From Mycobacteroides chelonae CCUG 47445 (lineage in GTDB: Bacteria; Actinomycetota; Actinomycetes; Mycobacteriales; Mycobacteriaceae): a stretch of DNA of 64,000 nt. This document shows positions 10,120 to 17,971 of the stretch, one piece after another. The DNA is taken from assembly GCF_001632805.1 (NCBI RefSeq), contig NZ_CP007220.1, positions 744,001 to 808,000 of the forward strand. Reading direction: 5' to 3'. A program made the position numbers and the translations under genes. Below the pieces are notes generated by a model. The model was not told the DNA's origin. It saw only the letters and a program-made list of their open reading frames with translations, and made no database searches. Within the stretch, counting starts at the first letter, position 1, and every line of letters starts with the position of its first letter.

Positions 10120-10571
10120 TGCGGGCCCGCGGGTTCGAAGCAGGCGATATCGGTGATGGCGCCAACACGGTCCGGGCGCCATCGTGCGACGACGTGCAGT
10201 CCCGTTTTCATGGTCATGGGATTCCCGCCGACATCGACGGCGTGGAACATTGCGTTGGTGGTTCCGTCGATGCGGATAAGCGCCCATGCGAAATCGTCCC
10301 GCAACTCGTCTGTCGGCCGTGACCGTACCCAGGTCCATTGCAGGACAACGCCCTTCGGTTCGAGTTCTACCAACTCGCCGGTAGGGGCGGCATCGGCCGG
10401 GTCGAACTCGAGTGCCGGGCACAAGACCTGGCCATGGATTGTCCGCACTCCGAACAGTCGCCCGTCGCGTAGCCCGCCGAGGAAGGTGCCGATCTTGGGG
10501 CCGACGGTGCGCTCGAACCCGAACTCGATCGTGTACGACGCCCGCAGGGATTCGGAGGATTGGTCGCTCAC
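10116..10571 (-). CDS. DUF35-like OB-fold protein, no zinc ribbon
   Basis: 151 residues, ATG at 10571, first gene of the minus-strand operon. The body reads as an OB-fold similar to the DUF35 C-terminal half (GFERTVGPKIGTFLGGLRDG, then VLQWTWVRSR, FAWALIRIDG, MKTGLHVVARWRP). No cysteine pairs are present. It may complete a two-part DUF35 scaffold with the next gene. The family call is weaker than for its neighbour and rests partly on context. Confidence 0.65.
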   Translation of the reverse strand: MSDQSSESLRASYTIEFGFERTVGPKIGTFLGGLRDGRLFGVRTIHGQVLCPALEFDPADAAPTGELVELEPKGVVLQWTWVRSRPTDELRDDFAWALIRIDGTTNAMFHAVDVGGNPMTMKTGLHVVARWRPDRVGAITDIACFEPAGPQ

Positions 10572-10589
10572 AGCCCTCCCGACGCGGTT

Positions 10590-10616
10590 CTATCAATTGA
10601 TTGAATCGAGCGATAG
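10590..10616. promoter_or_regulatory. Candidate operator upstream of the DUF35/thiolase-like operon
   Basis: The pair CTATC (10590-10594) and GATAG (10612-10616) frame an AT-rich stretch that also contains TCAAT-TG-ATTGA (10593-10604), all within 45 bases of the operon start codon at 10571. This is a plausible site for the TetR protein encoded at the end of the operon. Seen by eye; no binding data. Confidence 0.4.
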
Positions 10617-10683
10617 GACCGTAACACGACAGTGATGGCGGCCACAGATTTACGTGGACACCAATGCGGCGAGGGGATGGCGG

Positions 10684-11649
10684 TTATCGCGGAGGGGGTG
10701 GCTTCAGGGCCTTTTCGAGCTGGGGTGTCAGTTGTTCGAGGGCATAGATCCGGGCCAGGGGGCCTCCGAGCCGAAGGGCATTCACCACTGGACTGTCCGC
10801 CGGGATGTAGACAGCGCGCCCCTCGGTGACGGCGCGCAAATCGGCGAGACCGTTCGTGGACTTCGCCTGCTGTTCGGTGGCTCCCACCACTACCAGGAGG
10901 TCCTCGTCGGCCTTGGCCTTCAGCTCGTTATCCGGCACCGGGCCGGAGTATCGCTGGCTGAGGAACCCCAGACCGTCGAACACCGCGCGGCGTGGGTCGC
11001 GGAAACCCAAGAGGAAGGTGCCTTGTCCGTCGGCGACCCAATCGACCACGGCCGTGCGGTTGACCCAATGCTGATGTCCGGCGCGTATCTGGTTGTACCG
11101 AGTCCCAACCTCTTCGGATCGCATGCGCGCCCGATCAGACTTGCCCAGGGCTCGCCCAATGGTGAAGAGCTGTGTATACCAAGGTGTTTCGGCGCGGTCG
11201 ACTCGATCCTCGGAGACCACGGTTGGCGCGATCTTGGCCAGCCTGTCGTAACTGGGTCTGTCGATATCGGCGCCGGTGGCCAGGATGACATCGGGTTTGA
11301 CGGCCGCGATGGCATCGAAGTTCAGCTCCGAGCCCGAGACGACGGGGGGATAGGAGACCTCCGGAACGACCCAGGGGTACATCGGATACTCCGGCTGGGT
11401 GGATCGGACACCGACGGGTCTAGTGCCCAACGACTGCACCAGGTCCTGGTCGTTCCATCCCAGGGTGACGACGCGATTGGGTCGTGTCGCGAGGAACGCG
11501 CCGCCGTACCTGTGGGGGATGCTGAGCGGGAAGCCGTCCGGAGTCAACGTCGGCGGCGCGGCGGGCGGCGGACTTTGGTTGCGAGAACACCCGGCAAGGG
11601 CCAGCAGCGTCAGCAGCGCGGCTATGACGCGCCATCCGGCTGTTGCCAT
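10684..11649 (-). CDS. Iron-siderophore ABC transporter substrate-binding lipoprotein (FecB-like)
   Basis: 321 residues from the ATG at 11649; the upstream in-frame ATG at 11763 would precede the signal sequence. A lipoprotein signal ends in LLALAGC with Cys21. The mature protein has the periplasmic-binding type III layout: RVVTLGWNDQDLVQSLG, AAVKPDVILAT, DRLAKIAPTVV, and a C-terminal GPLARIYALEQLTPQLEKAL. This matches FecB/FecB2-type siderophore or haem binders of mycobacteria (M. tuberculosis Rv0265c is the closest I can name). No permease or ATPase is adjacent, so it must work with a transporter encoded elsewhere. No IdeR box was visible in its 235-base upstream region. Confidence 0.87.
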   Translation of the reverse strand: MATAGWRVIAALLTLLALAGCSRNQSPPPAAPPTLTPDGFPLSIPHRYGGAFLATRPNRVVTLGWNDQDLVQSLGTRPVGVRSTQPEYPMYPWVVPEVSYPPVVSGSELNFDAIAAVKPDVILATGADIDRPSYDRLAKIAPTVVSEDRVDRAETPWYTQLFTIGRALGKSDRARMRSEEVGTRYNQIRAGHQHWVNRTAVVDWVADGQGTFLLGFRDPRRAVFDGLGFLSQRYSGPVPDNELKAKADEDLLVVVGATEQQAKSTNGLADLRAVTEGRAVYIPADSPVVNALRLGGPLARIYALEQLTPQLEKALKPPPPR

Positions 11650-11884
11650 ACCGAGCAAACTACCATCGGCCGGCGCCGATATACGAATGTGATCGCAATC
11701 GGCTCGGGGTGAATCGAACGGGCGGGCATGGGGTTGCACGCCTGCCACCTGCGGGAACGTCACCAGGCGGGATGTCGTTTGCTGGCCGTTGCCATTGACG
11801 CTGGGGTGGGACCTTCATACGTTTGCGCCGTTCCCAGCTCGTGCTACGGGTCAGAGCAACGTGCAACAGTCCAATAGGAAGCCG

Positions 11885-12874
11885 ATGATTAAGCATCTCA
11901 CCCGCCGCGCGACGGTCGCCCTCGTCGTGGCAGCCGCGGCGATGTCGCCTGCCGCCTACCCGGCAGTGGCCGATACGGCCACGCCGCTCAACGGCCTATT
12001 CGCGTTGACTCCCGGCAGCTGTGCGGAGGGTCGCGCCACGGGCTCCTATTTCCGCATGATCTTGCCCGCGGGTGACGCCTCCGGCCCCTATCTCGCCAAC
12101 GGCGATTCGACGTGCTCGGATAACACGGTCACTCTGCTGGCACCGGGTAGCGATGGTGGCCTGAAGTCCGGTGAATATCAGCCGCAGCCTGGCAACGCAT
12201 TCGATGGAAACGGAAATGCGTTGTCCGGCAGTATCACTCAGCCGGTGAAGTTCTATGGCGTGGGCTTTGCCACGGCGTCCAACCAGACCGATCCGCAGAC
12301 CGGCCAGGGCACTGCCACGCCCCAGATCACCGTCAGTGGCAACAAGCTCGGCGGTGACCTCAGTGCCTTCGGCGTGACCTGGAACAACCAGGTGTTCAAC
12401 CAGGGATCGCCGAAACCCGGTGGCGCATTTCCCGGTAAGACCACACCGGTGACCGGCACCTACGACCGCAACACCGGCGCATTCATCGTCGAGTGGACCA
12501 GTCAGATCGTGGGTGGTCCTTTCAACGACTTCACCGGACTATGGCATCTGGTCGGCAAGGTCGGGGGCAGCCCCGATGGCGCCGCAGTGGCCGAGCCGCC
12601 ACCTCCTCCTCCGCCGGGCGCCCCACCGGCAGCGGCGGATGCGCCTCCCGCCGTGGCCGCGCCGGCGGCCCCCGGGCAGGTCGTCGTGCAAGCTGGGCAA
12701 CAAGTGGTGGCACCGCCACCGCTGTCGGCCGGCCAGCAGCTCATCGCGCTGCCGGTTGACGACAATCCCCGCACCATCACTCCGCCATGGGTCATTGCCC
12801 TGTTGGTGTTCGTGGCGATCGGCGGCGGAATCCTGTTTGTGTTGGGGGAGCGGATCTTCAGCCGTGGCCGCTGA
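11885..12874 (+). CDS. Exported, C-terminally anchored protein of the paralogous envelope family
   Basis: 329 residues from the ATG at 11885, where a Sec signal begins (KHLTRRATVALVVAAAAMSP, cleavage near AVADT). Residues 35-235 form a Gly/Thr-rich, probably beta domain with GSDGGLKSGEYQ, QTDPQTGQGTATPQ and the closing VGGPFNDFTGLWHL. A Pro/Ala-rich stretch follows, then one membrane helix (WVIALLVFVAIGGGILFV) and a short basic tail. The domain is paralogous to the lipoprotein at 13871, which shares DGGL, DPQT, FNQGxPKP and VGGPFN-FTG-WHL. I do not recognise a function. It leads a four-gene operon, overlapping the next gene by 11 bases. Confidence 0.8.
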   Translation: MIKHLTRRATVALVVAAAAMSPAAYPAVADTATPLNGLFALTPGSCAEGRATGSYFRMILPAGDASGPYLANGDSTCSDNTVTLLAPGSDGGLKSGEYQPQPGNAFDGNGNALSGSITQPVKFYGVGFATASNQTDPQTGQGTATPQITVSGNKLGGDLSAFGVTWNNQVFNQGSPKPGGAFPGKTTPVTGTYDRNTGAFIVEWTSQIVGGPFNDFTGLWHLVGKVGGSPDGAAVAEPPPPPPPGAPPAAADAPPAVAAPAAPGQVVVQAGQQVVAPPPLSAGQQLIALPVDDNPRTITPPWVIALLVFVAIGGGILFVLGERIFSRGR

Positions 12875-13889
12875 GCGGTTGGCTGAGACGTCTCAGCCGG
12901 CCCTGCCTTCGTACGCCGACATCGTCGGTGAGGAGGCTGTGGTTGCGGAGGCCGGACCGGCCCCGCGGCCCCGGTGGCGGTTTGTCGCGCTCATCGCCCT
13001 TGGTGTGCTGCTGTTCGCGTTGCCGGTGGTCACCGGAATGTTCACACGTGCCGCGGGCGGTCAGCAGCTGCTGACCGAGTTCCGGCCCTACGTGTCGTCG
13101 GAGGTGATCGCCAAGTTCCGCGGTTACCTCGATACCGTCGACGCCGCTCGTACCGATGTGCAGGCGACTCAGTCGATCGCTGGAGGACGTTACGAGCGAC
13201 TGGATACCTTTGTGGCGCAGTATCCGTCGATTCGTCGGGACATGAACGGTCTGCTCGATGCGGTCGATGGTCAGGTGGGTAACTACGGGCAGTTGCGAGC
13301 CGTGGGCCCGTTCGACGTGTTGCCGTTCCTGCTGGCGGTGCCGGGACTGGTCTTGGTAGGTGCCGGTGTATGGGGGCTCCGCCGTACTGGCAGCGGTGAA
13401 AAAGCTTTCGGTGCACGGATTCTCGCGATCCTTGCGGCGGCGGTGCTCATCGCCGTGCCCTTCGCGGACGGACTGTTTTCCCGTGCCCCGGCGGGTGCGC
13501 AGCTCATTGACGCGTTCACCCCGATCATGACCCACGAGCGGGTGGCCGCGGTACAGCGGCACTTCGTGGTGCTGGTCGCTGCGGAAGGGGAGTTGGACAC
13601 CCAGTTCCTGGGTGATCTGCGGCAGCATGACTCGGCGCGCGCGGTTCCGGGTATCGACGCCTTCGTTTCGCAATGGCAGCCCATGACAGCGGATTTCGCT
13701 TCGCTGATCGGGGTGATGGCCGACAACGTCGACAATTTCGGCAGGGTGGTGGCGCTCGATCGGATCACGGCCCCGCTGGGATTCCGATCATTCGATTACT
13801 TCGGGTGGTTCTTCCTTGTGCCCGGTGTACTGGCGGCCGCTGCCGCTATTGACGTGAAAGGAGCCGCACGGTGGCCCAGAAAACGATGA
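12864..13889 (+). CDS. Four-helix membrane protein with a duplicated ectodomain
   Basis: 341 residues from the GTG at 12864. Hydrophobic segments lie near residues 42-63, 155-175, 188-207 and 318-335. Between helices 1-2 and 3-4 are two similar outward-facing regions of about 90-100 residues. The first begins GGQQLLTEFRPYVSSEVIAK and the second AGAQLIDAFTPIMTHERVAA, and each runs toward a helix with the VGPFD/GFRSFDYF pattern. So the protein is an internal tandem duplication. I do not know its function. It lies between the two paralogous exported proteins in one operon, so a membrane platform for them is a reasonable guess. Confidence 0.78.
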   Translation: MAAERLAETSQPALPSYADIVGEEAVVAEAGPAPRPRWRFVALIALGVLLFALPVVTGMFTRAAGGQQLLTEFRPYVSSEVIAKFRGYLDTVDAARTDVQATQSIAGGRYERLDTFVAQYPSIRRDMNGLLDAVDGQVGNYGQLRAVGPFDVLPFLLAVPGLVLVGAGVWGLRRTGSGEKAFGARILAILAAAVLIAVPFADGLFSRAPAGAQLIDAFTPIMTHERVAAVQRHFVVLVAAEGELDTQFLGDLRQHDSARAVPGIDAFVSQWQPMTADFASLIGVMADNVDNFGRVVALDRITAPLGFRSFDYFGWFFLVPGVLAAAAAIDVKGAARWPRKR

Positions 13890-14650
13890 CGCGCGGCACA
13901 TTTGGTGTAGCGCTGGCGGCCGTGGTGCTGGTGACGGCTCCGGCCTGTGGATCGGAGAAGCCTACCGAGTCTCCGCTCACCGGGTTGCTGGCATTGGAGC
14001 CCGGCAAGATCGAGGGGAACAAGCTCAGCGGCACCTGGTTCAAGATGGTGCAGCCGGGCGGCAACCCCCAAGAGGGTCCGTTCATGCCCAACGCGAATTC
14101 TCCTGTGCCGCAAGGGGCGGCCACTCTGCTCTCGCCGGGCGCGGATGGCGGTTTGGCGCTGGGTGACTACCAGGGTGAGCCGGATCCGGCGTTCGATGAG
14201 GCCACCGGGTACTCGCTGGCGGCCCGCGTCACCCAGCCGACGAAGTTCTTCAATATCGAGTTCGGCATCTCCACCAACAAGATCGACCCGCAGACCCAGC
14301 GCGAGCTCCCGGCGCCCTCGGCCACGGTGGCGGGCGACCAGATCTCGGCGGACGTGTCCGCATGGGCGGCCTCGTGGAACCGCCAGGAGTTCAACCAGGG
14401 CGCGCCCAAGCCGAAACCCAAGGAGCAGGCGCAGATTCCCGGTGAGGCTCGCGCCAAGCAGGTGTGGGAGTTCGTCGCCGGGCGTTGGGTCGGCCGCGAT
14501 TCCGTGGACGGCGAAAGCCCCAAAGCCACCGGTACATACGACAAGGACACTAAGAAGTTCACTCTCGACTGGACGAGCCTCATTGTGGGTGGCCCGTTCA
14601 ACAGTTTCACGGGAGTCTGGCACCTCGAAGGCGTGGTGAAAGACCGATGA
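13871..14650 (+). CDS. Lipoprotein, paralogue of the exported protein at 11885
   Basis: 259 residues from a GTG at 13871 with a strong ribosome site (GAAAGGAG about eight bases before). The signal ends VLVTAPAC, with the lipid-attachment Cys at about residue 26. The mature domain aligns with the protein at 11885: LTGLLALEPGK, GADGGLALGDYQ, NKIDPQTQRELPAPSATV, FNQGAPKPK, and VGGPFNSFTGVWHLEG. It lacks the C-terminal helix of its paralogue because it is lipid-anchored instead. It overlaps the membrane protein gene by 19 bases and the next gene by four. Function unknown. Confidence 0.8.
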   Translation: MAQKTMTRGTFGVALAAVVLVTAPACGSEKPTESPLTGLLALEPGKIEGNKLSGTWFKMVQPGGNPQEGPFMPNANSPVPQGAATLLSPGADGGLALGDYQGEPDPAFDEATGYSLAARVTQPTKFFNIEFGISTNKIDPQTQRELPAPSATVAGDQISADVSAWAASWNRQEFNQGAPKPKPKEQAQIPGEARAKQVWEFVAGRWVGRDSVDGESPKATGTYDKDTKKFTLDWTSLIVGGPFNSFTGVWHLEGVVKDR

Positions 14651-15693
14651 GTTCGACACCGGCAGAAGAGACGGCTCCGATAGCTGCTCCGATTGCTTCC
14701 GTTGGGGGCAGACCCACCAAGGAACGCGTATTCGGGATAGCCGTAAGGGCATTCGCTGCCATTACGGTGATCGGCAGCGTGGCCGCCATTACCCAGCTTT
14801 CGTATTCGCCTGCGCGTGCGCCCATCGTTGGATACCAGATCGTGAACCGCGACGGATCGATTCCCGAAGGTGCCATCCCGATCCCGGTGCCCCCACCGGG
14901 GCCGCAACTGATCGCGCCGCTGCCGCGCCCCCAGGTGCCTTCGCATCCACCGGGTCAGGCTGCCGGACCGTTTGGTGCACTGCCTTCGGTGACCGACCGC
15001 GGGCTTCCGATATCCGTCGCGCAGCCCTGCCCCTTCGGCTGGCCGGCGCCTGGCCCGGATGAGCAGGGCGGGCTGGCCTCGCTGATCGATGTGGCTCCGG
15101 CCGCGGGTGTGTTCTCGTCGGAGGCGTTCGCTCCGGCTACGGCGTATGAACCGATCCTGAAGATGATGGGCCCGGTGCTGGCGCGGATCTCCCCGCTGCT
15201 CTCGCGGCATCCGTGGGCGATCGACCAGTTTGTCACCCGGTTCCAGACAGTCATGGTGCGCGTTCTGGAGGCGATCCTGCCCTACTACGGCCCCTACCGG
15301 AACGACGTCCTGAAGGCCGAGGGCGATCTCGCAAAGGCGTTGACTCCCTTCCTGGAAAGCCTGTACAACACGCCGACTGCGCAATGCCTTGTCGCATGGG
15401 AGGCGCAGCGCATTCGGGACGCGCGCGGGGGCCGCCCACCGGCGCTGCGCCTGCACGACCTTGGCAAGGTGATCGATCTGTATCGCTCGACGCACTGGCG
15501 TGAGGGCGACGATGATCCGCCACCCCCGCCGCTTCCGGCCTACGAGTTCACTCCTGCGCCCGCGCCGCCACCGGCGTCGGATGCTCCGGCCGCCCCGAGT
15601 ACGTCGCGACCGGTGATCCCCAACTTCCCGACGCCGACCCCGGCCCCGGCGCCCACACAGACGTCGTCACCGGCCATCTCCTCCTCTCTCTAG
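14647..15693 (+). CDS. Pro-rich single-pass membrane protein, last gene of the envelope cluster
   Basis: 348 residues, ATGA overlap with the lipoprotein gene. One membrane helix (GIAVRAFAAITVIGSVAAI) follows a cytoplasmic N-terminus of about 30 residues. Then come a Pro-rich linker (PIPVPPPGPQL), a helical folded domain at about residues 115-290 (FEPATAYEPILKMM-like region, SRHPWAIDQFVTRFQ, PYYGPYRNDVLKAEG) with two cysteines (QPCPFGW and QCLVAWE), and a Pro/Ala/Thr-rich tail typical of cell-wall spanning segments. No known domain recognised. It likely acts in the envelope with the three genes before it. Confidence 0.75.
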   Translation: MSSTPAEETAPIAAPIASVGGRPTKERVFGIAVRAFAAITVIGSVAAITQLSYSPARAPIVGYQIVNRDGSIPEGAIPIPVPPPGPQLIAPLPRPQVPSHPPGQAAGPFGALPSVTDRGLPISVAQPCPFGWPAPGPDEQGGLASLIDVAPAAGVFSSEAFAPATAYEPILKMMGPVLARISPLLSRHPWAIDQFVTRFQTVMVRVLEAILPYYGPYRNDVLKAEGDLAKALTPFLESLYNTPTAQCLVAWEAQRIRDARGGRPPALRLHDLGKVIDLYRSTHWREGDDDPPPPPLPAYEFTPAPAPPPASDAPAAPSTSRPVIPNFPTPTPAPAPTQTSSPAISSSL

Positions 15694-15699
15694 CCGCAC

Positions 15700-15717
15700 T
15701 TCCCAACCAACGGGTTG
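15700..15717. promoter_or_regulatory. Shared 18-base motif upstream of far
   Basis: TTCCCAACCAACGGGTTG, 19 bases before the far start codon. The same 18 bases occur upstream of fadA at 20111-20128. The CCAACC/GGTTG arms are the style of TetR-family operators at fatty-acid catabolic genes. Confidence 0.5.
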
Positions 15718-15736
15718 AGTGGCTAGGGTGACCCTC

Positions 15737-16828
15737 ATGGGTGACACTGGCGTCAAGACAGGCCCTCTCGCGGGCGTAAAGGTGATCGAGCTCGGCGGTA
15801 TCGGCCCGGGGCCGCACGCGGCGATGATGTTGTCCGACTTGGGGGCAGACGTCATTCGGGTGCGCCGTCCCGGTGGTCTCGCCATCCCCGCCGAGGAGAC
15901 GGACCTGTTTCACCGCGGGAAGCGCCTGGTCAACCTGGATGTCAAGAAGGACCCCGAGGCGCTGCTGGCGCTTGTCGACAAGGCCGATGTACTTCTGGAT
16001 CCTTTCCGGCCCGGGGTGTGCGAGCGAATTGGGATCGGACCGGAGGAGTGCGCCAAGCGCAACCCGCGGCTGATCTTCGCCCGGATGACGGGCTGGGGTC
16101 AGACCGGCCCGATGGCCGACCGGGCGGGCCACGACATCAACTACCTGTCGCTGACCGGCGCTCTGGGGTCGATGGGCTACAAGGACCGTCCGCCGATGCC
16201 GCCGATGAACCTCGTTGCGGATTTCGGTGGTGGCTCAATGCTTTTGGTGCAGGGCATCCTGGCCGCCCTGTACGAGCGCGAGAAGTCGGGCAAGGGGCAG
16301 GTCATCGATGGCGCGATGGTCGACGGCGTCAGCCAGTTGGCTCAGATGCAATGGACGATGTACAACAACGGCCTACTGTTCGATGAGCGGGAGGCGGGGC
16401 TACTCGACGGTGGCGCCCCGTTCTACGGCACCTACGAGACCGCCGACGGCAAGTACATGGCGGTGGGATCCATCGAACCGCAGTTCTTCGCGATCTTGGT
16501 GCAGGGCCTGGGACTGGACCCCGAGAGCGTTCCGTTCCAGCTCGACAAGGCGCGCTACCCCGAGATGCGCAAGCTGTTCGACGACGCGTTCAAGACCAAG
16601 ACTCGCGACGAATGGACCGAGATCTTCATCGGTACCGACGCCTGCGTGTCACCGGTGCTCACCTGGGGCGAGGCCAAGCAGAATGCGCACCTTCGCGATC
16701 GCGGCACCATCACCGATGTGAACGGCGTGACCCAGGCCGCGCCGGCCCCGCGCTTCTCGCGGACGCCGAGCGGGCCCATCGAAGCGCCGCCGAAGGAGAC
16801 GACCGAGCTCGCCGATATCGGCTGGTGA
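15737..16828 (+). CDS. far: Alpha-methylacyl-CoA racemase family protein (CoA-transferase III fold)
   Basis: 363 residues from the ATG at 15737. N-terminus LAGVKVIELGGIGPGPHAAM and GADVIRVRRPGG are hallmarks of the CaiB/BaiF and racemase family. Residues matching the catalytic His and Asp of mycobacterial MCR are in AGHDINYLSLTGAL and MNLVADFGGGSM, and the Glu region in LLDGGAPFYGTYET. Length matches the racemase (about 360). In M. tuberculosis the gene beside dapC-fadA-fadB is Rv0855 (far), and this occupies the same place. It probably epimerises 2-methyl-branched acyl-CoA so that beta-oxidation can continue. Confidence 0.92.
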   Translation: MGDTGVKTGPLAGVKVIELGGIGPGPHAAMMLSDLGADVIRVRRPGGLAIPAEETDLFHRGKRLVNLDVKKDPEALLALVDKADVLLDPFRPGVCERIGIGPEECAKRNPRLIFARMTGWGQTGPMADRAGHDINYLSLTGALGSMGYKDRPPMPPMNLVADFGGGSMLLVQGILAALYEREKSGKGQVIDGAMVDGVSQLAQMQWTMYNNGLLFDEREAGLLDGGAPFYGTYETADGKYMAVGSIEPQFFAILVQGLGLDPESVPFQLDKARYPEMRKLFDDAFKTKTRDEWTEIFIGTDACVSPVLTWGEAKQNAHLRDRGTITDVNGVTQAAPAPRFSRTPSGPIEAPPKETTELADIGW

Positions 16829-16897
16829 CTTAGCCGAGATTGTCAGTACTAGGTACTGGTAGTCTCATCCCAAGCAATGACGCTATGAGGAGGCTCG

Positions 16898-17971
16898 ATG
16901 ACCACTGCCCGACACGCCGCCGAATCCCGGCTGGCCGCCGCCGTCACGTACGCGGGGCCGGAATGGATGGGCAAGGCCAATTGGCATTCGGTGGCCGAGA
17001 CCTATCTGTTCAAGGCGGTGGGTAAGCCGGGGCTCTATGCGCTGACCCGGTTGATGCTGGCCGTCAACCGCCGGTTCCCTGACGCTCTGCTGAATCGGCG
17101 ATACGACGGACTGGAACGTCTCATGGGCTGGGTGCCGGGCGTGTCCGGAACCCGCACGGAGTCTGTGCAGTTGCCGAACTGCGCGGCCGAATGGACGTGG
17201 AACGCCAAGAATGAGCCGGGGCCGGACGCGCCGGTGGTCATCTACTTCCACGGGTCGGCATTCATCGCGTTGGGGATCAACAGCCATCGCCCGTTGGTCA
17301 GCCATATCGCGCGTGACTCCGGTGCACGGGCGCTGAGCGTGGGCTACCGGTTGTGCCCGCGCAACCTGGTCGAAGATGCCGTCGCCGACGGTGTCGATGC
17401 GTACCGCTACGTATTGAGTCAGGGTGTCGCCCCCGAGAACATCGTGCTCGCAGGCGATTCGGCCGGAGGCTTCCTGGCGGCCATGACCGCCATCGCGGTG
17501 CGCGATGAGGGCTTGACACCGCCCGCGGGATGCGTGCTGATCTCGGCGGCGACCAACAACGACATGGAGCCGAAATATGCTGCCGCCAAGCGCGTCGGCG
17601 ATGCGATGTTCCCCGTCGACTTCTTGAAGATGATCAACGACGTGTTCCTGTTGCGCAACGGCGCACGCGAGCCGGGGCCGTGCCCGGCGGATGCCGACCT
17701 GACCGGACTGGGCCCGTTCCTGCTGCAGGTGGGTTCGCAGGAAGCGTTGCGGCCGGACTCTGAACTGCTGGCGGAACGTCTTGTCGCTGCGGGAGTTCCG
17801 GTGCGGTTGCAGATTTTTGACCGTGCTATTCACGTGTTCCAGGTGTTCGCGGCGACCAACCCGGACGCCCGGCGGGCGGTGGGGGAGATCACCGAGTTCG
17901 TGAAGGTCTTGCCAGGGTTGGCCAGAGCACGGCAGCGTCCCGACGCGATCGCGACGGGTCTAACCTCCTAG
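16898..17971 (+). CDS. Alpha/beta hydrolase (HSL-like esterase with variant oxyanion motif)
   Basis: 357 residues from the ATG at 16898, with a clear ribosome site (GAGGAGG). The nucleophile motif AGDSAGG has Ser188. Where the family has HGGG the sequence reads FHGSAFIALG (His118), so the oxyanion loop is altered. The Asp and His are in the late QEALRPDSELL and DRAIHVFQVF segments. Mycobacterial Lip-type esterases act on acylglycerols or cell-wall esters; the substrate here is unknown. The last 12 bases overlap the convergent dapC gene. Confidence 0.87.
   Translation: MTTARHAAESRLAAAVTYAGPEWMGKANWHSVAETYLFKAVGKPGLYALTRLMLAVNRRFPDALLNRRYDGLERLMGWVPGVSGTRTESVQLPNCAAEWTWNAKNEPGPDAPVVIYFHGSAFIALGINSHRPLVSHIARDSGARALSVGYRLCPRNLVEDAVADGVDAYRYVLSQGVAPENIVLAGDSAGGFLAAMTAIAVRDEGLTPPAGCVLISAATNNDMEPKYAAAKRVGDAMFPVDFLKMINDVFLLRNGAREPGPCPADADLTGLGPFLLQVGSQEALRPDSELLAERLVAAGVPVRLQIFDRAIHVFQVFAATNPDARRAVGEITEFVKVLPGLARARQRPDAIATGLTS

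Noticed and set aside
11650..11884. IdeR box for the siderophore-binding lipoprotein
   Set aside because: No match to the TTAGGTTAGGCTAACCTAA-type palindrome in the divergent region.
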